Shown piece by piece: positions 52,992 to 61,358 of a DNA stretch of 64,000 nucleotides. Numbering within the stretch: position 1 is the first letter of the stretch; each line of letters opens with the position of its first letter. The position numbers were made by a program, and so were the translations under genes. Below the pieces are notes generated by a model. It did not search any database. It was not told where the DNA came from and saw nothing but the letters and a program-made list of their open reading frames with translations. The stretch is from Bacteroidaceae bacterium (GTDB lineage: Bacteria; Bacteroidota; Bacteroidia; Bacteroidales; Bacteroidaceae), in contig JAFTYI010000037.1 in the NCBI GenBank assembly GCA_017464815.1, positions 1 to 64,000 on the forward strand, read 5' to 3'.

Positions 52992-53425
52992 AGTTGGTGC
53001 TTCTTTTTCCATTCGGTGAGGAACTCGGGGCACGAGGCCTCCAGCTCTCCCTGCAGGTTAGTGAACAATTGGGTGGTTTCGGCCGTCAGTACCAGCGAGT
53101 TGTCCGACTCCTTGCGTATCTCGTAGTCGAACACCAGCTTGGCACCGCGCACGGGGCGGCAGATGATGGTGACCAGCAACACGTCGTCCACCGTGGCCGT
53201 CTGGTGGTAGCGCATCTTCACGTCGAAGACGGGAGCCATGTAGTTGTTTCTGTAGATGGTCATGTACTCCAAGCCGTACTCCCGCCCGAAGGCTTCGCGG
53301 GCGTCCTCCATATACTTGATGTAGTGGCCGTGCCACACCATGTTGATTGAGTCGACTTCGGAGAAGCGGACTTGCACCCTCACGGTGGTGCTCAGGGGGC
53401 TGTGGGTTGCTTCTTTCTTCTTCAT
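52985..53425 (-). CDS. YbgC/4-hydroxybenzoyl-CoA thioesterase-like hotdog protein
   Basis: 146 residues. VRFSEVDSINMVWHGHYIKYMEDAREAF contains the Asp and following helix of the YbgC-type thioesterase signature. It probably releases acyl or aroyl chains from ACP or CoA. The ATG lies within the first unit of the 23-bp array that fills the space to the upstream gene. Confidence 0.82.
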   Translation of the reverse strand: MKKKEATHSPLSTTVRVQVRFSEVDSINMVWHGHYIKYMEDAREAFGREYGLEYMTIYRNNYMAPVFDVKMRYHQTATVDDVLLVTIICRPVRGAKLVFDYEIRKESDNSLVLTAETTQLFTNLQGELEASCPEFLTEWKKKHQLC

Positions 53426-53580
53426 TCCTTGATGGGTGTCTTCTTCATTCCTTGACGGAGAGTTCCTTCATTCCTTGACGGATGTTTCCTTCATTCCTTG
53501 ACAGAGAGTTCCTTCATCCTTTGACGGATTTCTCCTTCATCCCTTGACGGATGTCTCCTTTATTCCTTGATGAATATCTT
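53420..53580. repeat. 23-bp tandem array, 7 units, carrying copies of a ribosome-binding/start region
   Basis: Units begin at 53420, 53443, 53466, 53489, 53512, 53535 and 53558. On the minus strand most carry an AAGGAATGAAG-like segment, that is, a Shine-Dalgarno-like word next to ATG. The last unit contains the true start of the thioesterase and the first contains the stop of the upstream dehydratase. Some units have a CATCC/GGATG dyad. Confidence 0.92.
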
Positions 53581-53988
53581 CATTTGGCAGGTTGCCACGC
53601 ATTCGTCGTCCACCCGTGTTTCGGCGGCAATCAGGGTCACTCCTGCCGCTTCGCCCAACACCTTCAGCGAGGTGCGCAGATGTTCGCCCACGCGGGGCAG
53701 ACGGCTTATCTTGAACTTCTTCACCTCGCCGATGAAACCCAGCTTGGGAGCTTCGCCACGGGTGTAGGGTGCATAGCCGGCAAAGGCCGCGGCCGACTGG
53801 GCCACATGCTCTATCAGACCTGGCTCCTGCAGGTATCCGTCGAGGCAGAAAATGTTGTCGGTGAGGATGGTGAGGCCGGTGGTGGCACTTTCGGCATCGG
53901 CCTCATAGAAGGTGTCCACCATGACGATGGGCGGACGTTGGGGGATGAGTTTATAGAGGCCTTCGCCCGTAAGGATGGGTTGGTTCAT
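53560..53988 (-). CDS. ApeP-like hotdog dehydratase
   Basis: 142 residues. LIPQRPPIVMVDTFYEAD and DGYLQEPGLIEHVAQSAAAFAGY are typical of the second hotdog dehydratase of aryl polyene clusters. It probably dehydrates beta-hydroxyacyl-ACP during polyene formation. It sits between the ACP and the thioesterase in the same leftward operon. Confidence 0.82.
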   Translation of the reverse strand: MNQPILTGEGLYKLIPQRPPIVMVDTFYEADAESATTGLTILTDNIFCLDGYLQEPGLIEHVAQSAAAFAGYAPYTRGEAPKLGFIGEVKKFKISRLPRVGEHLRTSLKVLGEAAGVTLIAAETRVDDECVATCQMKIFIKE

Positions 53989-54031
53989 TCTTCTTTTTGG
54001 GTTGGCATGGTTGACAGGGCTGACAAGTCGA

Positions 54032-54083
54032 CGAGTTGACGAGGACAGGGGGCTGTGTGTGCCCTTGCCGGCTCGTCAACTCG
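54032..54083. repeat. 12-bp perfect hairpin between ACP and dehydratase genes
   Basis: CGAGTTGACGAG (54032-54043) pairs with CTCGTCAACTCG (54072-54083); weaker pairing extends outward. No T run follows, so it may be a processing or attenuation structure rather than a terminator. Confidence 0.65.
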
Positions 54084-54108
54084 TGTGTCAGGTCAACTCT
54101 GCGGATGA

Positions 54109-54351
54109 TTACTTCTGGTTCTTGCTTACGAAGTCGTAGAGGGCAGCAAATGTCTGGATGTTGATCAGTTCGCTGCTCTGAATCTTCACACCGAACTCCG
54201 ATTCAATCAGAGCCACCATGTCCACCAGGCTAAGGCTGTCCAACTGGAGGGTCTCCTTGATGTTCGCCTCGGGGGTGATGTCCTCTACCTCGATTTCAAA
54301 CTCTTCGGCCAGTACTTCGTTAATCTTCTCAATCAATTCGTTCATTTCCAT
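54109..54351 (-). CDS. acyl carrier protein
   Basis: 80 residues starting MEMNELIEKI, in a frame shorter than the overlapping shadow that reads back into the ketosynthase gene. The phosphopantetheine site is Ser39 in QLDSLSLVD. Acidic and helical throughout. It carries the growing chain for the ketosynthase just upstream and the two dehydratases downstream. Confidence 0.9.
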   Translation of the reverse strand: MEMNELIEKINEVLAEEFEIEVEDITPEANIKETLQLDSLSLVDMVALIESEFGVKIQSSELINIQTFAALYDFVSKNQK

Positions 54352-54392
54352 GTGTTTTGTTAGTTTATTGTTATTGATATAGTCATTTGTTC

Positions 54393-55613
54393 TTACAGGT
54401 TTCTCACAATCAGCGTTGAGTTCGTTCCTCCGAAGCCGAAGGAGTTGGAGAGGAAGGTGTCGAAGTGCTTCTCCACACGCTGGTTGGGGATGAGCAGCTT
54501 GGCCGAGTCCTCGTCGGGGTTCTCGAAGTTGATGTTGGGTGCGATGAAGCCGTTCTTCATCATCAGCATCGAGTAGATGACCTCGCTGGCACCTGCCATC
54601 CACATTTCGTGTCCTGTCTGGCTTTTGGTGCTGGTCACCTCGATGCGGCGGTCGCCGATGACGTTGTAGATGGCTTTGGCTTCGTTGGTGTCGCCCACGT
54701 GGGTCGAGGTGGCGTGAGCGTTGATGTAGCCGATTTCGTTCACGTCGATGCCTGCACGGCGGATGGCCATGAGGAGCGACTTGGTGGGGCCTTCCACGTT
54801 GGGCGACGAGATGTGGTCGCCGTTGGAAGAGAATCCGTAGCCAAGAATCTCGGCCAAGATGGGCGCACCGCGGCGAACGGCTGACTCATAGCTCTCGATG
54901 ATGACCGTGGCTGCTCCTCCACCGGGCACGAGGCCATCGCGGTCGCGGTCGAAGGGGCGGCTGGCTTTGGTCGGTTCGTTCTCGCGTACCGAGAAGGCCG
55001 AGATGCCGTCGAACGAGCCTATCGACCAGGGGTTCACCTCCTGTGCACCTCCGCAAACGACCATCTCCTGAAGACCGTTTTGGATGAGCAGTGCACCGAG
55101 GCCGATGGCGTGTGAGCCGCTGGCGCAAGCTCCGCTGACGGTGAGGTTGATGCCCTTCAGCTTGAAGATGCATCCGAGGTTCATGGTCACCGTTGAGTTC
55201 ATCGACTGGAAGATGGCTCCCGAGCCGACGAGGGTAGTGTCCTTCTTCTCGCGCATGGTGTCCACGGCCTTCACGTTGGGCACGGTGGAGCTGTCGTTTC
55301 CGTAGAGCAGGCCTACGTCGTGGGTGTTCAGATAATCCTGGTCGATGCCTGCATTGCGCAAGGCGTCGGCGGTGGCACAATAGGCATACTGTGCCTGTTG
55401 GGGCATGTACACGCGCTGGGCACGACTGAGCACTTTCTTCAAGTCGGGATCTTCGAGGTGGGCGGTCAGTGCCGAACGGAATCCCATCTCCTTACGGACG
55501 GGGTCGAAGATGATGCCCGACTTGCCGTGATAGAGCGAGTCGCGCACTTCATCCAGGGTCTTTCCAAGGCATGAGTAGATGCCCATGCCGGTGATTACAA
55601 CTCTGTTTTGCAT
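54393..55613 (-). CDS. beta-ketoacyl-ACP synthase (FabF/ApeO-like)
   Basis: 406 residues. The active-site Cys163 (SGACASGSHAIGLG), His300 (NAHATST), Lys330 and His335 (KSQTGHE) complete the condensing triad, and the NSFGFGGTN end is present. It extends acyl chains on the ACP. The KS-ACP-dehydratase-thioesterase-dehydratase-RND order points to a type II system for a polyene- or lipid-like product. Confidence 0.92.
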   Translation of the reverse strand: MQNRVVITGMGIYSCLGKTLDEVRDSLYHGKSGIIFDPVRKEMGFRSALTAHLEDPDLKKVLSRAQRVYMPQQAQYAYCATADALRNAGIDQDYLNTHDVGLLYGNDSSTVPNVKAVDTMREKKDTTLVGSGAIFQSMNSTVTMNLGCIFKLKGINLTVSGACASGSHAIGLGALLIQNGLQEMVVCGGAQEVNPWSIGSFDGISAFSVRENEPTKASRPFDRDRDGLVPGGGAATVIIESYESAVRRGAPILAEILGYGFSSNGDHISSPNVEGPTKSLLMAIRRAGIDVNEIGYINAHATSTHVGDTNEAKAIYNVIGDRRIEVTSTKSQTGHEMWMAGASEVIYSMLMMKNGFIAPNINFENPDEDSAKLLIPNQRVEKHFDTFLSNSFGFGGTNSTLIVRNL

Positions 55614-55661
55614 ATCTTTTATTATTCTTTTATGTATTATTCTTTTATGGTTTTCAACGGA

Positions 55662-57023
55662 TTATTTCTTCAACATGGCGTTCAGCTTGTCACTGATGCG
55701 TTGCTTCAGCGAGCGCATCTTTCCGACAACGCTTGAGGGGGCCATCTGATAGCGGATGTCGCGGATGGTGCCTTTCACCCACATGGCGTATTTCCATGCA
55801 AAGAGCATCAGGGCGGGGAAGAGGGCCACGTACACGAGACCCGACCACCAGCTGACGTTCACCCACATGACGATGAACGTGATGAGGGCTGACAGGGGGA
55901 GCAGCAACAGGGCATTGAAGACGAAGAGCATGGTGCCCTCGAACATGGGGTCCTTGAACTTCTTTTTGAAGAAGGCCATGGGGATGGCGTAGGCCGGAAG
56001 CGAGGGCCACAGGGAGACAATCCACAGGGGGAGCAGTGCCAACAGGCCCATCAGCTTCAGTGAGCTGACGATGGGGGTTGAGGTGTGGTCGAGTTGCTTC
56101 AGTGTGAAGCCTGCCTTGTCCTGCAGGTGCTTCAGTTCGCGGGCGTCGGCATAGAGGGCGTCCACTTCGGCAGGAGCCTCTGCTTGGGTGGCTTGTATGG
56201 CTTCCACAATCTCCTTGTCGGCCATCAGCCGGTCGGGCAGAGCCTCGGGGTTCAATCCCTTCTGGGCGGCCAGCCCGGCTCCCCAGTTGAGGCGGATGAA
56301 GTCTACGGCGTCGTAGTTGTCCACGTCGCGGATGTCCAGCATCAGCTCCTCAATCTGCTTGCGCACCAGGGCGTTCACCTGGCGTTGTGCCGTGCGGGGC
56401 TTCGTCTTGTAGAGTTCATAGTAGGGCTTCAGCGAAATCTTTTCGCCATACTTCACCATGTATTGGTTCTGGATGCCGAAGTAGTCGGAGTAGTGGTTGC
56501 ACGAGGGCAGGATGAAGATTTCCTTCTCGAAGTTTCCCGCCTCGGCGGCTTGGAAAGCCATCTTGGTGTAGCCGAAGGAGAATGTGCCCAGCCAGTGCTT
56601 GTCCTGATGGCCGGCTTCGGGAAACATCAGGATGGTGTTTCCGCCCAGCAGGGTGCGTTCGGTCATCTTGAAGGTCTCCTCGTTCTTGGCCAGTGCGGCC
56701 TCGCCCTCGTAGTTGATGCGGAAGGCGGGGAGCAGGCCGATGCCGCGCAGGAACTTGCCTGCCAGCGGATGGTAAGCAAAGACGTCGGCACGGGTGATGA
56801 CGTTCAGTTTGCGGTCGTTGAAACTCACCACCACTCCCAACGGGTCGTTCAGGCAATTCTGGTGGTTGCTCACGATGAGCAGCGGAGTGCCGCTTTCGGG
56901 GATGGCCTCCTCGTTTACCCTATATACGTTCTTGTAGTACACCTTGTCGTGCAGGAAGCGAAGGTAACTTCTGAAGAACCGGTAAGCCATGTTGGGCTTT
57001 TCTGTCTCTATTTTCTTCTCCAT
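55662..57023 (-). CDS. PlsC-type acyltransferase with C-terminal membrane segments
   Basis: 453 residues. The acyltransferase block has SNHQNCLNDP (His54, Asp60, an H-x5-D spacing instead of the usual H-x4-D) and FPEAGHQDKH. Two or three hydrophobic segments lie at about 325-420. It probably transfers the finished acyl chain to a lipid head group. It is the first gene of the seven-gene operon; a TACTTTTG box is 45 bases upstream. Confidence 0.85.
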   Translation of the reverse strand: MEKKIETEKPNMAYRFFRSYLRFLHDKVYYKNVYRVNEEAIPESGTPLLIVSNHQNCLNDPLGVVVSFNDRKLNVITRADVFAYHPLAGKFLRGIGLLPAFRINYEGEAALAKNEETFKMTERTLLGGNTILMFPEAGHQDKHWLGTFSFGYTKMAFQAAEAGNFEKEIFILPSCNHYSDYFGIQNQYMVKYGEKISLKPYYELYKTKPRTAQRQVNALVRKQIEELMLDIRDVDNYDAVDFIRLNWGAGLAAQKGLNPEALPDRLMADKEIVEAIQATQAEAPAEVDALYADARELKHLQDKAGFTLKQLDHTSTPIVSSLKLMGLLALLPLWIVSLWPSLPAYAIPMAFFKKKFKDPMFEGTMLFVFNALLLLPLSALITFIVMWVNVSWWSGLVYVALFPALMLFAWKYAMWVKGTIRDIRYQMAPSSVVGKMRSLKQRISDKLNAMLKK

Positions 57024-57374
57024 CTTTATCTTTAGGTAAATAATTGCATATTATCTCAAAAGAAGCCGCAAAAGTACGAAAAAATGGTGACTTATCCCAC
57101 TTATTTTGCGCAAATCGCTCTTTTTTGTGTAAAATGGCAGAGTAAATCCGACCTTTTGGACAGTCGTTTCCTTTTTTGAACGTTTTCTTGTGGGCCTCCT
57201 TGAAAGGCGGCGGATTTTTTCTCCCCCACGGGAAAAAACTTTTTTTCAGGCGGGAGAGAAAAAAAGTGTGGGCAAATGGATTCCCATTCAGGAAAATATT
57301 CGTAGTTTTGCGGGCAAATTACCGCACTATTGAAGACACAGAGGATGCATTTGTAACGTAAATTTAGGAAAACC
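57024..57374. other. divergent promoter region between acyltransferase and ilvA
   Basis: TACTTTTG on the minus strand (57076-57069) serves the acyltransferase operon and TAGTTTTG on the plus strand (57303-57310) serves ilvA. An imperfect inverted pair of TTTTTTCTCCC-like runs lies at about 57213-57270. No gene is seen. Confidence 0.55.
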
Positions 57375-58568
57375 ATGTTAGAGCTCAGTGAAATCTACAA
57401 GGCAGCGCATGTCCTGCGCGACGCCATCCGCCACCCTCATCTGATTGTGGCTCCCCTGATTAATCCCGAGAGTGAAATCTATCTGAAGCCCGAGAACTTG
57501 CAGTACACCGGCTCGTTCAAGTTGCGCGGGGCTTACTATAAAATCTCCCAATTGTCGGCCGAGGAGAAGGCCCACGGCGTGATAGCCTGTTCGGCCGGCA
57601 ACCATGCGCAGGGCGTGGCGCTGGCGGCCACCAAGAGCGGCATTCCCTCGCTCATCTGCCTGCCCGCCGGTGCGCCCATCTCGAAGGTGGAGGCCACCAA
57701 GCGCTATGGTGCCGAGGTGTGCTTGGTGCCCGGTGTCTACGACGATGCCTACCAGCGTGCCCTCCAGCTTCGCGACGAGAAGGGCTACACCTTTGTCCAC
57801 CCTTTTGACGACCTGCACGTGATTGCCGGACAGGGCACCATCGGCCTCGAGATGCTCGACGAGCTGGGCGACGTGGACGTGGTCATCGTGCCCGTGGGAG
57901 GCGGAGGCCTCATTTCGGGTGTGGCGTGTGCCATCAAGCAGCTGAAGCCCTCGGTGCAGGTCTATGGCGTGCAAGCCGAGGGGGCGCCCAGCATGGCCAC
58001 CTCGCTGAAGAGCCGGCAGATTGAGCGGCTCGACTCCGTCTCCACCATCGCCGACGGCATTGCCGTGAAGGAGCCGGGCGTGAACACCTTCGACTTCTGC
58101 CAGCGCTACGTGGATGGCATCGTCACCGTGACGGACGACGAGATTGCCGCCGCCATCCTGGCCCTCATCGAGCAACAGAAGCTGGTGGCCGAGGGGGCAG
58201 GGGCCGTGGCCGTGGCTGCCGCCATGTTCAACAAGGTGCCGGTGAAGGGCAAGAAGGTCATCTGCCTGGTGTCGGGCGGAAACATCGACGTGACCATCCT
58301 CAGCCGCGTCATCACCCGAGGACTCAGCAAGTCGGGACGCATGGAGACGCTCACCGTCGACCTCTACGACCAGCCCGGCCAGCTCTCGGCCGTCTGTGGC
58401 GTCATCGCCCAGTTGGGTGGAAACATCATCAGTGTCAGCCACGAGCGCACCAACGCGAGCGCTCAGGTGAACGGTTGCACCCTCCGCGTGGTGCTCGAGA
58501 CACGCAATGCCGAGCACATCCGCCTCATCCATCAAGGACTGCTCGATGCGGGCTTTGTGATATTATAG
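57375..58568 (+). CDS. ilvA: threonine ammonia-lyase (threonine dehydratase)
   Basis: 397 residues. The PLP lysine is Lys49 in [11 protein letters not shown] and the phosphate loop is [10 protein letters not shown]-terminal ACT-like domain (about 325-397, [12 protein letters not shown]) suggests allosteric control. It deaminates threonine to 2-oxobutanoate for isoleucine synthesis. A monocistronic unit with its own -7 box and a terminator downstream. Confidence 0.93.
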   Translation: MLELSEIYKAAHVLRDAIRHPHLIVAPLINPESEIYLKPENLQYTGSFKLRGAYYKISQLSAEEKAHGVIACSAGNHAQGVALAATKSGIPSLICLPAGAPISKVEATKRYGAEVCLVPGVYDDAYQRALQLRDEKGYTFVHPFDDLHVIAGQGTIGLEMLDELGDVDVVIVPVGGGGLISGVACAIKQLKPSVQVYGVQAEGAPSMATSLKSRQIERLDSVSTIADGIAVKEPGVNTFDFCQRYVDGIVTVTDDEIAAAILALIEQQKLVAEGAGAVAVAAAMFNKVPVKGKKVICLVSGGNIDVTILSRVITRGLSKSGRMETLTVDLYDQPGQLSAVCGVIAQLGGNIISVSHERTNASAQVNGCTLRVVLETRNAEHIRLIHQGLLDAGFVIL

Positions 58569-58636
58569 CGATAATTGTCTGCTTGTCAATTGATTATGTA
58601 CTCTTCTAAGAATATTGGGACAACCCCCTAAAAAAC

Positions 58637-58680
58637 TCACGTGTGAGATTCCTCAAAGTTACGTGTGAGATTCCTCAATC
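58637..58680. repeat. 22-bp tandem array, 2 units
   Basis: Units start at 58637 and 58659: TCACGTGTGAGATTCCTC and TTACGTGTGAGATTCCTC. The core has TCAC/GTGA ends. It is the shortest of the arrays of this class. Confidence 0.8.
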
Positions 58681-58684
58681 TTCT

Positions 58685-58723
58685 TTTTATGCCTGCTGAC
58701 AGAGGCTCTCAGCAGGCATAAAA
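58685..58723. terminator. bidirectional intrinsic terminator
   Basis: Perfect 15-base arms (58685-58699 with 58709-58723) have T runs or A runs on both sides and separate the convergent ilvA and barrel genes. Confidence 0.9.
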
Positions 58724-58917
58724 GGAAGCACCATAAAAAAGAGCCGCCCCGGTGATACAAAGACCGTGGGCGGCTCTTGGCAGATATAGTGTGCGTCACG
58801 TGATGGGAAAAAGTGCACGCTTTCTCTGTCTTGTTATGGTCAAAGGTCTAAGGCTTAATTGGGCTTTTGGCCTTCGACCTTTGGCTTTCGACCTTCGACC
58901 TTCAACCTTTGACTTTT

Positions 58918-59541
58918 TCAGAACGAAACACCGAGGCGGAAGCCCAGTGAGTTGATGCTGTTCATCTCATAGGTCATCAGGCTCCCCTTGTTGGTGGAGA
59001 TGCTGTAGTAGAGGGCGGCGTGGAAGCCCATGCTTCCCTCCCACGGGTAGAACTGCACACCCACCTCGGGCGAGGCGAAGAATCCCCACGTGTTCTTGTC
59101 GCTCTCGAAGATGTAGTAATCCGACGTCATCTGTGCATACGCCGCGCCCAGCTTCATGGCCACGTAGGGCTGCAACTTGTCATAGTCGAAGCGGTAGTGG
59201 GCCAGCAATCCGAAGGGAAGCTGGAAGAGCGAGTGCTGCTGGTCGGTGTTCAGCGCCGTGGTGCCCATGTGGATGGTGGTGCGGTCGAAGTACTCGTTGT
59301 TGGTGTGATAGCTCAGGAAGGCACCTATGGCCAACTCGGGCGTCACGTAGTAGCCCATCTCGAAGTTCATGCCCCATCCGCTGGCGTGGTTGGAGAAGTT
59401 GTTGCCCAGCGGGATGTTGAATTGCCAGTCGATGTTGTAGTAGGCATCCTTCGACACCTGAGCCTTCATGGGCAGTGTGGCAAGGGCCACGATGGCTATG
59501 GCGGCCACGGCCCGTTTTGCAAGATATGTGATCGTTTTCAT
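58918..59541 (-). CDS. outer membrane beta-barrel protein, hypothetical
   Basis: 207 residues from the ATG at 59541, with a signal peptide (MKTITYLAKRAVAAIAIVALATLPMKA). Alternating strands rich in Tyr and Gly and the terminal Phe (GFRLGVSF) indicate a porin-like eight-stranded barrel. The specific role is unknown. It follows the DUF4136 gene on the same strand. Confidence 0.75.
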   Translation of the reverse strand: MKTITYLAKRAVAAIAIVALATLPMKAQVSKDAYYNIDWQFNIPLGNNFSNHASGWGMNFEMGYYVTPELAIGAFLSYHTNNEYFDRTTIHMGTTALNTDQQHSLFQLPFGLLAHYRFDYDKLQPYVAMKLGAAYAQMTSDYYIFESDKNTWGFFASPEVGVQFYPWEGSMGFHAALYYSISTNKGSLMTYEMNSINSLGFRLGVSF

Positions 59542-59608
59542 ATTATACATATTTTATATTATTATAGGGGGTTATTACTCAATCAAAAAAATGAAATAAG
59601 CCGTCTTC

Positions 59609-60235
59609 TCACTTCAGCACGCTCGTCTGCCTGAAAGCCTGATCGATGGCCGCCTCCGTCTTCTCCAGGTTCAGCTTGCCTTGCGAGTTCAGGATGCCGC
59701 TGATGTAGGCACTCCAGATGACGGGCAGCTTCTTCTCCTCGGGCACACTCAGGTTCACCATCTCGGCAATGATGGAGCCGGTGGAGTAGCTGTAGACGAT
59801 AGGGTAGGGATAGTACCATCCGCCCCAATACCCGCCCCAGTATCCGGGTGACCAGTAGTAGGGGTAGCCATACCACCACGGGTCGCCTCCGCCACCATAG
59901 CTGGCAAAGGTGTAGGTGCTGGCCACATAGCTCAGCTGGAGGCCGATGTCGGCATCCTCAATGTTGTCCACGCGGACGTAGTGGTTGTTCATGTTGCTGA
60001 TGAACTCCTGACGCACGGCCTCGGCCGCATCGCCCCGCCAGTACTCTTTCTTGTCGCCCGAGTTGATGTAGAGCACGCTGTCAGCCACGTAGTAGGTCGC
60101 CAAGGCACCGAAGTCGGTATCCTTGTCATAGTCGGTGTACACCAGGTAGTGGTTGTCTAGCTTGTCCGTGTCGGGCTCTTTCTCGCAAGCCGTCAGTGCG
60201 ATGGCCGCGAACAGGATAGGAATCATTCTTTTCAT
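59609..60235 (-). CDS. DUF4136 family lipoprotein
   Basis: 208 residues from the ATG at 60235, with a lipoprotein signal (MKRMIPILFAAIALTAC). The DUF4136 body includes a Tyr/Gly/Trp-rich loop (about 120-150) and a conserved end (SAYISGIL...AIDQAFRQ). Function unknown; envelope-located. About 70 bases before the barrel gene and probably cotranscribed with it. Confidence 0.85.
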   Translation of the reverse strand: MKRMIPILFAAIALTACEKEPDTDKLDNHYLVYTDYDKDTDFGALATYYVADSVLYINSGDKKEYWRGDAAEAVRQEFISNMNNHYVRVDNIEDADIGLQLSYVASTYTFASYGGGGDPWWYGYPYYWSPGYWGGYWGGWYYPYPIVYSYSTGSIIAEMVNLSVPEEKKLPVIWSAYISGILNSQGKLNLEKTEAAIDQAFRQTSVLK

Positions 60236-60307
60236 CTTTTCCATTCTTTTAAGGGGTTATACAAAATAATGCTTTTTCACCCACATAAACACCTCGCCGG
60301 GGAGAAT

Positions 60308-60323
60308 GTTTAGCCGGCTAAAC
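60308..60323. promoter_or_regulatory. 16-bp perfect palindrome in the nadC upstream region
   Basis: GTTTAGCCGGCTAAAC is fully self-complementary. It lies 82 bases before the nadC start and 64 bases from the divergent DUF4136 gene, in a good place for a dimeric regulator. Confidence 0.6.
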
Positions 60324-60405
60324 AATAATTATGATTGGAAAATTTCCTCATCCGAGAAAATAGTCGTATTTTCGCGGCAAAATAACTTAAAACACATAGA
60401 AGAAT

Positions 60406-61254
60406 ATGAAAACCGTAGACGAATTGATTGACACGTTGATAGACCTCGCCTTTGCCGAAGACATAGGCGATGGCGACCACACCACCCTCTGTTGCATCCC
60501 TGCCGACGCCATGGGCAAGTCGCGCCTGCTGATAAAGGAAGCCGGCGTGTTGGCCGGTGTGGAGGTGGCCAAGGAAATCTTCCACCGCTTTGACCCCACG
60601 ATGAAGGTGGAGGTGCTCATCGAGGACGGCACCGAAGTGAAGCCCGGCGATGTGGCGATGGTGGTCGAGGGAAAAATCCAATCCCTCCTGCAGACCGAGC
60701 GCCTGATGCTCAACGTGATGCAACGCATGAGCGGCATTGCCACCATGACGCGCCGCTACGTGAAGCAGCTCGAAGGCACCCACACCCGTGTGCTCGACAC
60801 CCGCAAGACCACTCCCGGCCTCCGCATGCTGGAGAAGGCTGCCGTGAAGATTGGTGGCGGAGTGAACCACCGCATCGGCCTCTTCGACATGATTCTCCTC
60901 AAGGACAACCACGTGGATTTTGCCGGAGGCATCGACAAGGCCATCCTGCGTGCCAAGGAGTATTGCAAGGCTAAGGGCAAGGAGCTGAAGATTGAAATCG
61001 AGGTGCGCAACTTCGACGAGCTTGACCAAGTGTTGGCCATCGGCGGAGTCGACCGCATCATGCTCGACAACTTCACCCCTGCCGACACACGCAAGGCCGT
61101 GGAAATCATCGGCGGACGCTTCGAGACGGAGTCATCCGGCGGCATCACCTTCGACACCCTGCGCGACTATGCCGAGTGTGGCGTCGACTTCATCTCCGTG
61201 GGTGCGCTCACCCATTCAGTCAAAGGCCTCGACATGAGTTTCAAGGCATGTTGA
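60406..61254 (+). CDS. nadC: nicotinate-nucleotide pyrophosphorylase (carboxylating)
   Basis: 282 residues. DTRKTTPGLR, KIGGGVNHRIGLFDMILLKDNH and the final ESSGGITFDTLR...GVDFISVGALTHS are the NadC active-site and phosphate-binding blocks. It makes nicotinate mononucleotide from quinolinate and PRPP in NAD synthesis. No nadA or nadB is adjacent. Confidence 0.95.
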   Translation: MKTVDELIDTLIDLAFAEDIGDGDHTTLCCIPADAMGKSRLLIKEAGVLAGVEVAKEIFHRFDPTMKVEVLIEDGTEVKPGDVAMVVEGKIQSLLQTERLMLNVMQRMSGIATMTRRYVKQLEGTHTRVLDTRKTTPGLRMLEKAAVKIGGGVNHRIGLFDMILLKDNHVDFAGGIDKAILRAKEYCKAKGKELKIEIEVRNFDELDQVLAIGGVDRIMLDNFTPADTRKAVEIIGGRFETESSGGITFDTLRDYAECGVDFISVGALTHSVKGLDMSFKAC

Positions 61255-61261
61255 TTTCTAA

Positions 61262-61331
61262 TAGGCACGGATTTCACGGATTACGCGGAGATTGGACATA
61301 CAAACCGCGTAATCCGTGAAATCCGTGCCTA
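61262..61331. repeat. dispersed TAGGCACGGATT inverted repeat, perfect 27-bp arms
   Basis: Arms at 61262-61288 and 61305-61331 are exact complements, although this copy differs in sequence from those at 16193-16327 and 25378-25452. The changes occur on both arms together, so pairing is conserved. Confidence 0.85.
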
Positions 61332-61358
61332 AAATATGATTTTGAATGAACTTGTTGA

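Larger units (their letters stand above)
58569..58917. other. intergenic region after ilvA
   Basis: It contains a two-unit 22-bp array (58637-58680), a strong hairpin terminator (58685-58723) and a run of similar TTTCGACC/CTTCGACC words (about 58870-58910). No gene is supported. Confidence 0.6.

Noticed and set aside
57378-58535. 385-codon minus-strand frame opposite ilvA
   Set aside because: Antisense shadow caused by high third-position G+C; rich in His, Asp and Gly without any fold pattern.
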